Assembly: GCA_023412495.1 (NCBI GenBank)
Contig: JAEYNP010000036.1
Location: forward strand, 62,001-126,000
Origin: Pseudomonadota bacterium
GTDB lineage: Bacteria > Desulfobacterota > Desulfobulbia > Desulfobulbales > Desulfocapsaceae
Direction of reading: 5' to 3'
Length of the DNA: 64,000 nt
The notes under the pieces are model-generated. The model made no database searches. It had not been told where the DNA came from and was given only the letters and a program-made list of their open reading frames with translations. This document shows, one piece after another, positions 25,678 through 35,025 of this stretch (position 1 is the stretch's first letter; every line of letters begins with the position of its first letter). The translations under genes were made by a program, and so were the position numbers.

Positions 25678-26208
25678 TCACGGGACCAGCCGGCGCACGT
25701 CGACCGGCGGATATTCGCCCGGACTTTCACCCCGGGCGATCACCACCCCGATGCCGGCATGGCGGTAATAGTTGTAGTTCGGGTCCTTGCCGCAGCCGTC
25801 GATCAAAAGGTCCTTCTTTTCGTAGACCAGGTCGAGGATATCCTCCTTGCAGAACTCGTAATCGGTGGTCATCTGGATGGCGAGCGTCGGGCAGGCTTCG
25901 GCGCAGAGCCCGCAGTAGATGCAGCGGGAGAAATTGATGCGGAACCAGGCGGCCGACCGCCGGCCATCGGGCTCCTGTCTCGCCTGCATCGAGATGCAGT
26001 CCACCGGGCAGGCGGCAGAGCAGAGATAACAGGCCACGCACCGCTCGCCCCCGTCCGGGTCGCGGGTGAGCACGATCCGGGCCCGGAAGCGCAGGAAGGG
26101 CTCCCGCTTCTCCTCCGGATACTGGATGGTGACCGGCCGGCGAAACATGTGTCTGCCGGTGATCGAGAGGCCGACCAGCAAGGCCTTGATGTCTTCCCAG
26201 ATCGACAT
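25678..26208 (-). CDS. nuoI: NADH-quinone oxidoreductase subunit I (two 4Fe-4S clusters)
   Basis: The 176-residue ferredoxin-like subunit has two CxxCxxCxxxCP motifs (CVACYLCSAACP and CIYCGLCAEACP) that bind clusters N6a and N6b in the electron path to quinone. The ATG at 26208 follows GAGGA by 6 nt; a GTG two codons earlier is less likely. It lacks the longer N-terminus of some homologues but is otherwise normal. Confidence 0.94.
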   Translation of the reverse strand: MSIWEDIKALLVGLSITGRHMFRRPVTIQYPEEKREPFLRFRARIVLTRDPDGGERCVACYLCSAACPVDCISMQARQEPDGRRSAAWFRINFSRCIYCGLCAEACPTLAIQMTTDYEFCKEDILDLVYEKKDLLIDGCGKDPNYNYYRHAGIGVVIARGESPGEYPPVDVRRLVP

Positions 26209-26230
26209 TTTCACTCCTCTTGCCGCACCT

Positions 26231-27208
26231 TCAGGAAAAAAGCATAAGACCCCAGCCGGTGACCAGGATGTTCACCAGGGCAACCGGCACCAGGAACTTC
26301 CAGCCGAAGTGCATCAGCTGGTCGTACCGCAGCCGCGGATAGGTGCCTCGAAGCCAGATAAATAAAAAAGCGAACGCCAGGGTTTTGACAGCGAACCAGA
26401 CGATCGACGGCAGCCATGGCCCGTGCCAGCCGCCCAGGAAAAAGGTGGCCGCAAGCCCCCCCAGGACAATGATGTTGATATACTCGCCGACGAAGAAGAG
26501 GCCGAAGCGCATGCCGGAATATTCGGTATGAAAGCCGGCCACCAGCTCCGATTCCGCCTCGGGCAAATCGAAGGGCACCCGCCGGCTCTCGGCCACGATG
26601 CTGACCACGAAGATCAGGAAGGCCACCGGCTGATAGACGATGAACGGCATCTGGGCCTGGGCGTTCACTATCTCGCTCAAACTGAAGGAGCGGGCCAGCA
26701 TGACCACTGGAATGAGGGACAGGGCCATGGACAGCTCGTAGGAGATGAGCTGGGAAAGCCCGCGGATGCTGCCCAGAAAGGCATACTTTGAGTTGGAGGC
26801 CCAGCCGCCGAGGGCGATGCCGTAGACGGCCATGGAGGAAAGCGCCAGGATAAAGAGCAGACCGACATTCAGGTCGGACACCTGCATGGCCACCTCCATC
26901 CCGAGGATCGTCCTCGGTGCGCCGAAGGGCACTACCGCGAACATGACGATCGCCGGGATCGCGGCCATGGCCGGAGCCAGGAGAAACAGCCACTTGTCGG
27001 CCCCGGCGGGCATGACATCCTCCTTGGTCAGCAGTTTGATGGTGTCGGCGAGGGGCTGGAACAGGCCGAAGGGCCCGACCCGGTTGGGGCCCTTGCGATC
27101 CTGGATCCAGCCGAGGATCCTGCGCTCGGCGAAGACCATGTAGGAGGCGGCGCTCAAGAGCACCGCATAGATGATCAGCAGTTTCAACACCAGCAGCAAG
27201 ATTTCCAT
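26231..27208 (-). CDS. nuoH: NADH-quinone oxidoreductase subunit H
   Basis: The 325-residue protein has eight spans and the quinone-site signatures FAERRILGWIQDRKGPNRVGP, EDVMPAGADK and RVPFDLPEAESELVAGFHTEYSG. It links the hydrophilic arm to the membrane arm. A 162-nt gap with two palindromic structures separates its start from nuoG. Confidence 0.95.
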   Translation of the reverse strand: MEILLLVLKLLIIYAVLLSAASYMVFAERRILGWIQDRKGPNRVGPFGLFQPLADTIKLLTKEDVMPAGADKWLFLLAPAMAAIPAIVMFAVVPFGAPRTILGMEVAMQVSDLNVGLLFILALSSMAVYGIALGGWASNSKYAFLGSIRGLSQLISYELSMALSLIPVVMLARSFSLSEIVNAQAQMPFIVYQPVAFLIFVVSIVAESRRVPFDLPEAESELVAGFHTEYSGMRFGLFFVGEYINIIVLGGLAATFFLGGWHGPWLPSIVWFAVKTLAFAFLFIWLRGTYPRLRYDQLMHFGWKFLVPVALVNILVTGWGLMLFS

Positions 27209-27240
27209 GAGCTATTTTATTTATTTTTCCATCATATCTT

Positions 27241-27288
27241 GGTTTCAGCCGTAGAGGCGAACCTGGTATTCGCCCGGTTCCTGAAACC
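27241..27288. repeat. Nested hairpin between nuoG and nuoH
   Basis: GGTTTCAG (27241-27248) pairs with CTGAAACC (27281-27288), and inside it GGCGAA (27256-27261) pairs with TTCGCC (27269-27274). Both stems are perfect. In the nuo transcript this could protect the upstream part from 3' decay or tune expression of the distal genes. Confidence 0.5.
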
Positions 27289-27331
27289 CGGGACAGTCTT
27301 CGCAAAAGGCACCGCGAAGAATTTCATTGCA

Positions 27332-27374
27332 GTAGGGTGCATTCCATGCACCTGGTGCACGGAGTGCGCCCTAC
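27332..27374. repeat. 43-bp REP-like palindrome at the end of nuoG
   Basis: Two 21-nt arms (27332-27352 and 27354-27374) around a single base form a near-perfect palindrome; the three mismatched positions would be G-U pairs in RNA. The ends read GTAGGG, similar to widespread REP-like palindromes with GTAGGGTGC ends. The nuoG stop codon TAG (27371-27373) is part of the right arm. Confidence 0.65.
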
Positions 27375-29284
27375 TTCCTCCACTCGCCGTTGGCCGGCTT
27401 CAGGCCGGGGCCTTCCGGATCGAGGTCCCGCAGGACCTCCCATCTGCCGGTGAGCGGCTCGGTCACCGGCGGGCCACCCATTTTTTCGATGAGATCCCCG
27501 ATAATCCGCCAGGAGGGCCGAATATCGCCGCCCGGCGCCGCATGGCGAAAGACCCGCGGCGGGTGTGTTCTATCGCTCAGATCCCGGATCGGCTGCCCCG
27601 GACGCATGACCTGCCGGAAGCGCTGGGCCCGGCCCTCATTGTTGATGAAGGTCCCGTCCATCTCCACGGGGGCGGTTGCGGGCAGAAAGATCCGAACCCG
27701 CTCGACCGCCTCGCCATGCAGCCAATCGGCCAGGGAAAGCAACTCCACCCCCTCCGGCAACGTCGGGATATCGGCCTCGAAGGCCACCACCGCCTTGATC
27801 CTGCCGCCCGCCAGGGCCTGCGATAGCGCCACCCCGTGGAACTCGCGGGAAAGGAGGGCCGCGCCGTAGGTATTCGGGCCACCGAGCAGGTAGGTGAGCC
27901 CAGCGGCCTGCTCGGCGCTGGTTTTTATCGTCTGAAGATCGGCAACTGCCGTGCCGCAGACAATCACTGGTTTTCGGTATTCTGAAAAGTCGACCTCGGC
28001 CATCACCGCCGCCTTCGTAAACGTCACCGACATGGCGTGCAGCCCTTCGGCCGGCCCCTCCCCTACCAGAAAAACCATCGCGCCTTGCCGCCAGGCCTTG
28101 CGGATGGCCAGGGCCATCATCGGCCCCTCGGCGAGGAGATCGCAATTAACTGCCGCGATGCAGTCGGACCGGGAAACATCCTCCATGGACCAGGCCAGCC
28201 GCCCGTCCAGCAGGGAAACGGCCGTCGCCGCAGCCTCCTCTTCCTCCCGCCCGGCAAAATAGCAGATGGTTGCCCCGGGCAGCATTTCGGCAAGCCGTGT
28301 CAGCATCACCGCCGACTCAAGAGGCATTCGAGGCGAGCCGACGATGGCGATCGCTCCCTCCCCCGCCTTCCGTGCAATCATCTCGATCCGCCGGGCAAGT
28401 GTCTCCAGGGCCTCATCCCAGCCGGCCGGTCGGCCGTCCACCATCGGCTGTCGCGGCCGGTCGGGATCATTGACCGGATCCTTGAAGAAGCGCCCCCGAT
28501 CGCAGATAAACCAGCCGTTGACCTCATCGTTCTTGCGAGCCATGGTTTTCAGCAGTTCCCGGTGGAAGCCCACCGGAATGGTGTTGCAGCCGAGCGAACA
28601 CAGGGAACACACCGAAGGCGCCATCTGGTAGTCCCAGTACCGGGCTCGGAAGCGAGCGGTCTTGTCGGTGTAGACGCCGGTCGGGCAGATATCGACGAGA
28701 TTGCCGGAAAAGGGCGACTCCAGCGCCCCCGCCTCCTTTCTGCCGAAGTAGACGAGACTAGCACTGCCCAGCACCCCCAGGTCGTCCCCGCCGGCGAAGT
28801 CCTGATAGAACCGCACGCAGCGGTAGCACTGGATGCACCGGTTCATCTCGTGCTCGATATGCGGCCCGAGGTACTGGTTGACATGGGTCCTCTTCCTGCC
28901 CCGGTAGCGGCGGTGGCCATGGCCGCCGGCCACCGTATAGTCCTGGAGCAGGCACTCGCCGCCCTCGTCGCAGACCGGACAGTCGTGGGGGTGGTTGAGC
29001 ATCAGCCACTCGATAACCAGGCTGCGCAGCCGCACGGCTTCCTCGTCGGTTGTCGACACCACCATCCCGTCCTGGGCGGGCAGCATGCAGGACATCTGGA
29101 TGCCTTTCAACGGGACCGGGCCCTCCAGTACCTTGACGGCGCAGAGACGGCAGGCGCCGACGCTGCCCAGGGCGGGATGGTAGCAGAAATGGGGAATGAC
29201 GATACCCGCCTGGTAAGCGGCCTCAATGACCTTGGTCCCGGGTGAGACGTCGATCCCTATGTTGTCGATGATCAGTTGCACCAT
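27371..29284 (-). CDS. nuoG: NADH-quinone oxidoreductase subunit G, short form
   Basis: The 637-residue protein carries an N-terminal 2Fe-2S ferredoxin domain (CYHPALGSVGACRLC and a later C in MSCMLP), the His/Cys 4Fe-4S segment (HPHDCPVCDEGGECLLQD), a second cysteine set (CIQCYRC...CPTG) and a third (CSLCSLGCNT) opening the molybdopterin-oxidoreductase-like part. It passes electrons from NuoF toward NuoI. It is shorter than the 800-900 residues of many homologues because the C-terminal region is reduced. It ends within a palindromic repeat that provides the stop codon. Confidence 0.92.
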   Translation of the reverse strand: MVQLIIDNIGIDVSPGTKVIEAAYQAGIVIPHFCYHPALGSVGACRLCAVKVLEGPVPLKGIQMSCMLPAQDGMVVSTTDEEAVRLRSLVIEWLMLNHPHDCPVCDEGGECLLQDYTVAGGHGHRRYRGRKRTHVNQYLGPHIEHEMNRCIQCYRCVRFYQDFAGGDDLGVLGSASLVYFGRKEAGALESPFSGNLVDICPTGVYTDKTARFRARYWDYQMAPSVCSLCSLGCNTIPVGFHRELLKTMARKNDEVNGWFICDRGRFFKDPVNDPDRPRQPMVDGRPAGWDEALETLARRIEMIARKAGEGAIAIVGSPRMPLESAVMLTRLAEMLPGATICYFAGREEEEAAATAVSLLDGRLAWSMEDVSRSDCIAAVNCDLLAEGPMMALAIRKAWRQGAMVFLVGEGPAEGLHAMSVTFTKAAVMAEVDFSEYRKPVIVCGTAVADLQTIKTSAEQAAGLTYLLGGPNTYGAALLSREFHGVALSQALAGGRIKAVVAFEADIPTLPEGVELLSLADWLHGEAVERVRIFLPATAPVEMDGTFINNEGRAQRFRQVMRPGQPIRDLSDRTHPPRVFRHAAPGGDIRPSWRIIGDLIEKMGGPPVTEPLTGRWEVLRDLDPEGPGLKPANGEWRK

Positions 29285-29334
29285 TCCGGAAAATAATTCT
29301 CCCCAATAATGTGCATTTCATTGCACAATTTATT

Positions 29335-29450
29335 GTCGTTGTCGTTGTCGAATCGTAATCGTTTCGCCGAGTACATCGTCCAAGCTTTGGACTGTGCGCC
29401 AAGCTACCTGATTCCATCATCTTTTCGACTACCATCACGACAACGACAAC
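29335..29450. repeat. TCGTTG short repeat with inverted copy between nuoG and nuoF
   Basis: GTCGTTGTCGTTGTCG (29335-29350) contains a 6-nt unit repeated more than twice, and its complement CGACAACGACAAC recurs at 29438-29450, giving a 13-bp inverted repeat with an 87-nt loop. TGTGCA-TTTCAT-TGCACA lies just before it. The 254-nt gap between nuoF and nuoG that holds these is unusually long for this operon and has no gene. Confidence 0.55.
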
Positions 29451-29538
29451 CGTTCCGCTACCGCTTCACTGACAACGAGGGAAGCTCATACACATCAAAC
29501 TTCCGTAAGACGGTATTGAATCCCCGGCCTATCGAGAT

Positions 29539-30822
29539 TCATGACTCCTGCCATCTTCTCTTCCCGAACGGGCACTTCTTCTGCCTGATATGATCCAGGA
29601 TTTCTTCCTCGAAATGTTCCAGCAAGCCGAGCAACGGCCCCATGGCCCCTGGGGCCAGCGCGCAGAAGGAGTAATTGAGGTAGTGCACATGCTCGCGCAG
29701 GATGGGGATGTAGCCTGCTTCACCCTCGCCACCTTCTATCCGCTCCAGAATCTCGACAACGAAGGGCAGCCCCTCGCGGCAGGGCGTGCACCAGCCGCAG
29801 GATTCGCGGGCGAAGAAGCGGATCAGGTTGAGGGTGGCCGCGACCATGCAGGTCTCTTCGTCGAAAACCAGCACACCGCCGGTGCCAAGGCGGGAACCGG
29901 CGCGGGCCACCGCGTCGAAATCCATCGGCACGTCGAGATGGGCCGGTGTGAGATAGGGCGTCGAGGCCCCGCCCGGAATGCAGGCCTTGAATTTTGTCCC
30001 CATCCGCATGCCGCCGCAGGGCCCCTCGATCATTTCCCCGAGCGGCATGCCGAGCGGCAGCTCAACACAGACCCTCTCGCGGACATGGCCGCTGAAGCAG
30101 AAGAGCTTGCTGCCCGCCCCCTCGGGAATCCTGGCGAGGTTCTTGAACCAGGCCGGCCCCCGGCCGATGATGGCCGGGATGTTGGCCAGCGTCTCGACGT
30201 TGTTGATGGTCGAGGGACTCCCCCACAACCCCTTCACCGCCGGAAAGGGAGGCTTGCTGCGGGGATTGGCGCGCCTTCCCTCCAGGGCGTTCATCAGGGC
30301 CGTCTCCTCCCCGCAGATGTAGCGGCCGGCGGAGGTGTGCAGGTGGATGGCCAGTGAAAAGCCACTGCCCAGGATATCAACTCCAAGCAGGTTCTCGCGC
30401 TCCGCCGCGGCGATCGCCTCCTGGAGATTTTTCACCGCCGTCTCGTAACCGCGACGGATGAAAATAAAGGCCTGCTCGACGCCCATGGCATAAGCCGCGA
30501 TAATCATCCCTTCCACCAGCAGATGGGGGTTGGTCTCCATGAGAACCCGGTCCTTGTAGGTGGCCGGCTCCATCTCGTCGCAGTTGGCCAGGAGATAGCG
30601 CGGCCCCGGCAAATCGCGTGGCATGAAGGACCACTTCCTGCCGGTGGGGAAACCCGCCCCGCCCCGGCCGCGCAGGCCGGAGTCGATCACTGCCTGCTGA
30701 ACCTCGTCCGGCGACATTTCGACGAGGGCCTTGCGCAGGGCCGTAAAACCACCGCCCTTACGGTACTCCGCAAAGGTCACGGGACTGTCCCGCCGGGCGT
30801 GTTCGAACAGGGCGTATTCCAT
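29539..30822 (-). CDS. nuoF: NADH-quinone oxidoreductase subunit F (FMN and NADH binding)
   Basis: The 427-residue protein has the NADH-binding glycine-rich segment GLRGRGGAGFPTGRKWSF, the FMN-site region YLLANCDEMEPATYKDR, the GRYICGEETALMNALEG motif and the C-terminal cluster motif ESCGWCTPCREG with a later C (FCALAPGA) for the N3 4Fe-4S cluster. It oxidises NADH at the tip of complex I. Start ATG has GGAGAG 4 nt upstream. Confidence 0.95.
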   Translation of the reverse strand: MEYALFEHARRDSPVTFAEYRKGGGFTALRKALVEMSPDEVQQAVIDSGLRGRGGAGFPTGRKWSFMPRDLPGPRYLLANCDEMEPATYKDRVLMETNPHLLVEGMIIAAYAMGVEQAFIFIRRGYETAVKNLQEAIAAAERENLLGVDILGSGFSLAIHLHTSAGRYICGEETALMNALEGRRANPRSKPPFPAVKGLWGSPSTINNVETLANIPAIIGRGPAWFKNLARIPEGAGSKLFCFSGHVRERVCVELPLGMPLGEMIEGPCGGMRMGTKFKACIPGGASTPYLTPAHLDVPMDFDAVARAGSRLGTGGVLVFDEETCMVAATLNLIRFFARESCGWCTPCREGLPFVVEILERIEGGEGEAGYIPILREHVHYLNYSFCALAPGAMGPLLGLLEHFEEEILDHIRQKKCPFGKRRWQES

Positions 30823-30858
30823 AAATCTCTCCGCGCGAGAAAGGACTGAGGAAGATTG

Positions 30859-30888
30859 CTCAGTTCTCAGTCCTCATCGCTCAGTCCT
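30859..30888. repeat. 30-nt direct repeat, copy at the 3' end of nuoE
   Basis: This 30-nt CTCAGTCC-rich sequence is repeated at 31403-31432 with one mismatch. It covers the nuoE stop codon and encodes the last residues of NuoE (GLSDED). The two copies are in the same orientation and bracket nuoE. Confidence 0.75.
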
Positions 30889-31352
30889 TGCTTTTCTGTT
30901 TCCAGGATCTTCCGCAGGCTTTGCGGGGTAATGTTGCCGTAGAGCGTCTCGCCGATCATCATGGTCGGCCCATTCCCGCAGTTGCCGAGGCAGGAACATG
31001 GAACCAGGGTGAACATCCCGTCCGCCGTGGTCCCGCCCGGCAGGGTGTCGAGAGTCACCTGCAAGTGCTCCATCAGTCCTTCCGCCCCCAAGCTCCAGCA
31101 GGAAACCGAATCGCAGACGTGGATCACCCGCCTGCCCACCTGCCGCCGGTAAATCATCTCGTAGAATGTTGCCAGCTCCTCGACCTGCAGGGGTGAGAGG
31201 CCTAGGATCTCCGCCGCATCGTCCACCGCCTCGTCGGTCAGCCAGCCGTAATGGGCCTGCAGTGCCTTCATGACATCCACAGCAGCTTCCCGGCTGGTGA
31301 TGGCGGCGGCGACATGGGCCTTCAACTTGTCGTGCAGATCTCTTGGGATCAT
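30867..31352 (-). CDS. nuoE: NADH-quinone oxidoreductase subunit E (2Fe-2S)
   Basis: The 161-residue thioredoxin-like subunit has the N1a 2Fe-2S ligands in CDSVSCWSLGAEG and PCSCLGNCGNGPTMM. It accompanies NuoF and NuoG in the NADH dehydrogenase module. Its C-terminal tail after EKQ (GLSDED) is encoded by a direct repeat, so the original end of the gene has been replaced, apparently without harm to the domain. Confidence 0.94.
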   Translation of the reverse strand: MIPRDLHDKLKAHVAAAITSREAAVDVMKALQAHYGWLTDEAVDDAAEILGLSPLQVEELATFYEMIYRRQVGRRVIHVCDSVSCWSLGAEGLMEHLQVTLDTLPGGTTADGMFTLVPCSCLGNCGNGPTMMIGETLYGNITPQSLRKILETEKQGLSDED

Positions 31353-31402
31353 ACCTGTTCTCGTCGCGTTTTCGGGGGGCGAAGATTTTTTTCGCCTCTA
31401 CA

Positions 31403-31432
31403 CTCAGTCCTCAGTCCTCATCGCTCAGTCCT
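31403..31432. repeat. 30-nt direct repeat, copy between nuoBCD and nuoE
   Basis: This is the second copy of the repeat at 30859-30888 (29 of 30 bases the same), lying in the 87-nt gap between the nuoBCD stop and the nuoE start. Recombination between the copies would delete nuoE. Confidence 0.75.
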
Positions 31433-31439
31433 GCGTCGT

Positions 31440-33815
31440 TCATCTGTCCAAATCCGCCAGCACGAAGTCGATCGACCCCAGAATCGTCAAAAGGTCCGAC
31501 AACAGCCAGCCCCGGCTCATCAGGGGCACCGCCTGGATATGGGCAAAGCTGGGCGTCCTGATCCGCACCCGGTAGGGCACGTTCAGGCCGTCCGAGACTA
31601 CGAAATAGCCATTCTCCCCTTTCGGCGCCTCGATCGGCGCGTAAAACTCGCCGCGAGGGGGAGCCATGCCCCGTGTGGTGTTGATGAAATGATGGATCAG
31701 CGACTCGATGTCCTGCAGGGTGTCGCGCTTGCGCGGCAGGACGTAACGGTAGTCCTCTGCGATCCAGCTCCCGCCGGGCATCTGTTCCATGGCCTGGCGG
31801 ACTATGCGCAGCGACTGCTTGATCTCCTCGATCCGCACCAGATAGCGGGCGTAGCAGTCTCCGCCCTCGGCCACAGCCACCTCGAAATCGAAGGCCTCGT
31901 AACCGCCGTAGGGCATGGTCCTGCGCAGGTCCCAGGCAAGACCGCAGCTCCGCAGGTTGGGCCCGGAGATCCCCCAGTCGATGGCCTGATCGAGGGTGAT
32001 CGCCCCGACACCTTTGGTTCGGGCCGTGAAGATGGGGTTCCTGTTCAGGAGCAGCTCGTATTCCTTCAGCCGCGGCGGAAACCAGGCGAGGAAATCCTCC
32101 ACCGCCGCGCGCCAGCCTTCCGGCAAGTCGTCCGCCACCCCGCCGATCCGGAACCAGGCCGGATGCATGCGGCCGCCGGTGATCATCTCGACGATGTCGA
32201 AGATCTTCTCCCGGTCGGTGAAAGTGTAGAAGACCGGGGTCATCGCCCCAATGTCCGCGGCATAGGTGCCGAGCCAGACCAGGTGGTTGACGATGCGGAA
32301 AAGCTCGCAGAGCATCACCCGGATGAAGACCGCCCGGTCCGGCACCCTGATGCCGCAGAGCCCCTCCACCGAGTTCAGATAGGCCAGGTTGTTCTGGACG
32401 CCCGAGATGTAATCGATCCGGTCGGTATAGGGGATGTACTGGTGCCACGACTGCCGCTCTCCGGTCTTTTCCGCAGCCCGATGGTGGTAGCCGATATCCG
32501 AGTCCACCTCGACGATCCGCTCGCCCTCAAGCTTGACGAGCACCCGGAGAATGCCATGGGTCCCGGGATGCTGGGGGCCCAGGCTCAGGATGAGAGTATT
32601 CTCCTCGTCAGCCTCATCGAAAAACTCGCCGGCCGACAGGGACTGGTGCCGTTCGGCCTCTTCCGGGGTAAAGGGACGCATCTCGGTGGCACGGAAAGGG
32701 TGACTCTTCCGCAGAGGGTGACCCTCCCAGTCATGAGGCATGAGGATCCGGCGCAGCCGGGGATGGCCGTTGAAGCGGATGCCGTACATGTCGAAGACCT
32801 CTCTCTCGTACCAGGAGGCCGCGGGCCAGATGCTGGTCACCGTGGGCAGGCTCGGGACGTCTCCCGCAAGTTCAGTCTTGATGCGCAGGCGGCCCGGCGC
32901 GTCGAAGGACAGGAGGTGGTAGTTGACAGTGAAATCCAGGTATTTTCGCCGGTCGCGGCGGCAGGAGTCGTCCACCGCGGCAATATCCTCGAGCCTTTTG
33001 AACGGCGCCCGCTGCCGGTTCTTCAGATGGGCGAGCACCTCGGGCACGACCTCCGGCGCGACCCGGTAGGTCAGCATGTCGGTGGCGCGCTGCTCGACCA
33101 CGGCCTTGCCGGGGAATATCGCCTCCAGTTCGCCTTCCAGGCCGAATGGTGGGAAGTTCCTCTTCGGTGCGAACGGCCGCCACATGTCGTCCGAGCGCGA
33201 CATCCAGAATCGCGGGTGGGTCAGCGAGGTGCCGCGGATGGGCGCCTCCTCCATGCCGGGGCCTCGAATGTCGCGGGTCTTGGTCTCGCCGACGATTTTA
33301 ATCGGCGCGATCGTCCCCTGCACGCCCGCGCCCAAGTGCAGAACCGGGCGGGCCGGGCGCTCGCTGCGCCTGATTTTTTTCTGCAGCATGATCAACCCCT
33401 GGAGAAAAGCCTCCGGCCGGGGCGGACAGCCGGGGACGTAGACATCCACCGGCAGGAGCTGGTTGACCCCCTGGACCACGCTGTAGACATCGTACATCCC
33501 GCCGGAGTTGGCGCAGCTGCCCATGGAGATGACCCACCTCGGCTCGGCCATCTGTTCGTAGAGCCGGAGCAGATTGGGGGCCATCTTCTTGAAGACCGTG
33601 CCGGAGATGACCATCAGGTCGGCCTCGCGGGGCGAGCCCCGCAAAACCTCCGCGCCGAACCTGGAGATGTCGAATCGCGAGGTGAACGCGGTCATCATCT
33701 CCACGAAGCAGCACGACAGCCCGAAGAACATCGGCCAGAGGGAATTGGCCCTCCCCCAGTTGATCAGGTCGTCGAGACGGGTCAGCAGGATATTTGCGGA
33801 ATCGTCTTGCACCAC
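31440..33815 (-). CDS. nuoBCD: Fused NADH-quinone oxidoreductase subunits B, C and D
   Basis: A single 791-residue frame joins three normally separate subunits. NuoB comes first (about 1-200) with its N2 cluster ligands in [19 protein letters not shown] and [10 protein letters not shown]; NuoC follows (about 220-390: [21 protein letters not shown]); NuoD occupies the rest ([12 protein letters not shown], quinone-site region). The protein forms the quinone-reducing core. GAGG precedes a run of in-frame GTG codons; the one at 33815 has the best spacing, that at 33821 is nearly adjacent. NuoCD fusions are common; a full BCD fusion is known in some lineages. Confidence 0.92.
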   Translation of the reverse strand: MVQDDSANILLTRLDDLINWGRANSLWPMFFGLSCCFVEMMTAFTSRFDISRFGAEVLRGSPREADLMVISGTVFKKMAPNLLRLYEQMAEPRWVISMGSCANSGGMYDVYSVVQGVNQLLPVDVYVPGCPPRPEAFLQGLIMLQKKIRRSERPARPVLHLGAGVQGTIAPIKIVGETKTRDIRGPGMEEAPIRGTSLTHPRFWMSRSDDMWRPFAPKRNFPPFGLEGELEAIFPGKAVVEQRATDMLTYRVAPEVVPEVLAHLKNRQRAPFKRLEDIAAVDDSCRRDRRKYLDFTVNYHLLSFDAPGRLRIKTELAGDVPSLPTVTSIWPAASWYEREVFDMYGIRFNGHPRLRRILMPHDWEGHPLRKSHPFRATEMRPFTPEEAERHQSLSAGEFFDEADEENTLILSLGPQHPGTHGILRVLVKLEGERIVEVDSDIGYHHRAAEKTGERQSWHQYIPYTDRIDYISGVQNNLAYLNSVEGLCGIRVPDRAVFIRVMLCELFRIVNHLVWLGTYAADIGAMTPVFYTFTDREKIFDIVEMITGGRMHPAWFRIGGVADDLPEGWRAAVEDFLAWFPPRLKEYELLLNRNPIFTARTKGVGAITLDQAIDWGISGPNLRSCGLAWDLRRTMPYGGYEAFDFEVAVAEGGDCYARYLVRIEEIKQSLRIVRQAMEQMPGGSWIAEDYRYVLPRKRDTLQDIESLIHHFINTTRGMAPPRGEFYAPIEAPKGENGYFVVSDGLNVPYRVRIRTPSFAHIQAVPLMSRGWLLSDLLTILGSIDFVLADLDR

Positions 33816-33866
33816 GTGCACACCTCGTTGATGTATCCGCGATTTTCACTATGATCCTAAACAAGG

Positions 33867-34325
33867 TCAGGCAACTACTGTCTGTCTTCTCTCCGCCCGC
33901 CGCCGTTCTACCCTCCGTCGCTCGACCCGGAGCGGCCCCCACTCGAGGCCGCCCTTCTTCCAGATCCAGGCGAGACCCATCAGGAGGACGACGATGAACA
34001 CGGAGACATGCACCAGTCCGGCGAAACCCAGTATGTCCCAGACGACCGCCCAGGCGAAGAGAAAGATGGCCTCGACGTCGAACACGATGAAAAAGATGGC
34101 GACCAGGTAAAAATCGACGGGAAAGGCCAGCCGCGAAGTGCCGTAAGGGGATACTCCGGATTCGTAAGCCGTGCGCTTTACCGCAGTCCACCTCTTTTCC
34201 CCCAGCCACCAGGCGGCAAACAGCAGGATTCCGACCAGGGCGACGGCCATGGCGGAATAGAGGACAAGAGGCAGCAGCGTCTGGTCGGCAACAGAAGTTT
34301 CGGCAACCGCTGGGGGCATGGGCAT
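33867..34325 (-). CDS. nuoA: NADH-quinone oxidoreductase subunit A
   Basis: The 152-residue protein has three spans and the family signature KRTAYESGVSPYGTSRLAFPVDFYLVAIFFIVFDVEAIFLF (first part quinone-loop, last part acidic TM2), shown here only as its start Y-E-S-G and end D-V-E. The ATG at 34325 has GAGG 5 nt upstream. The C-terminal tail is unusually basic (repeated ERRR). It is the first gene of the nuo operon. Confidence 0.92.
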   Translation of the reverse strand: MPMPPAVAETSVADQTLLPLVLYSAMAVALVGILLFAAWWLGEKRWTAVKRTAYESGVSPYGTSRLAFPVDFYLVAIFFIVFDVEAIFLFAWAVVWDILGFAGLVHVSVFIVVLLMGLAWIWKKGGLEWGPLRVERRRVERRRAERRQTVVA

Positions 34326-34353
34326 TTCATCCTCTGCTTCGTTCAAGAATATC

Positions 34354-34600
34354 TAATGCGAGCTGACGCCCGCAACCCAAGGGTCGTCATCCCCTCCAAC
34401 AGCAGAGGGGACTCTTTTCAGTACCCCCTTGAGGGGTATAAGTACCTACACGAAATTCATTCTCAAAAAACAAGAATTGAATTTCTAAGGTACTAATGCG
34501 AGCTGACGCCCGCAACACAAGGGTTGTCTTCCCCTCAGACAGCAGAGGGTACCTTCAACGAAATTCGTTTTAAAAAATAAGAAACGGATTCCAGGCACTG
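34354..34600. repeat. Two diverged tandem units of about 140 nt upstream of nuoA
   Basis: A 57-nt core beginning TAATGCGAGCTGACGCCCGC occurs at 34354-34410 and again at 34494-34550 with about six differences. Each core is followed by a CGAAATTC-led inverted repeat that could fold into an AT-rich hairpin (34451-34485 and 34559-34592). The first unit also holds a CCCCTTGAGGGG-type palindrome. The units lie in the leader or promoter region of the nuo operon. No coding potential is seen. Confidence 0.6.
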
Positions 34601-34677
34601 AAAGATGCATTTTTGGGGCAGGATAAGTTTCACCGCACCGAGGACTTTCGTGATAAGGTTGTGGCCCCGGAATGGGG

Positions 34678-34693
34678 ACTTATCCGGATAAGT
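34678..34693. promoter_or_regulatory. Perfect 16-bp palindrome, candidate operator
   Basis: ACTTATCCGGATAAGT is fully self-complementary, and a half-site GGATAAGT recurs at 34621-34628. It lies in the 700-nt divergent region between nuoA and the efflux operon, so a regulator bound here could control either. The rest of 34601-35025 shows no gene. Confidence 0.45.
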
Positions 34694-35025
34694 AGCCAGA
34701 ATAAGAATTCCATCTTATAAGTATACGGAAAGATACAATTACGCCTTTCCGCGGAATCTCGGGCCATGACAACTTCAGGCTACCTTTTCCTAACAGTTTA
34801 AGCAAGCTATTTTTTCGGCGGTTTCTTGCATGGAAGTGCTGTTACGACAGCTACTTTTCGGATTAAGGGAAAAGTGGGACATCAGAGGGTAGTTAATAAC
34901 ACCGGATGTGTTTGCATCAGGCCGCCTGAACATATATTATTCCATTAATAGGGACATGTTGCGGCGCTGTCCCGGCAAACGTTCTCTAACACAAGCGTTA
35001 TTCAATCCAACGTACTGGAGGAAGT

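Noticed and set aside
30859..31432. CRISPR array
   Set aside because: Only two repeats, with a whole gene between them. No other evenly spaced repeats or cas genes were seen in the window.
31251..33854. 867-codon open frame on the plus strand opposite nuoBCD
   Set aside because: Its translation is proline/histidine/arginine-rich low-complexity typical of antisense frames in GC-rich genes, while the opposite strand encodes a full NuoBCD with all key residues.
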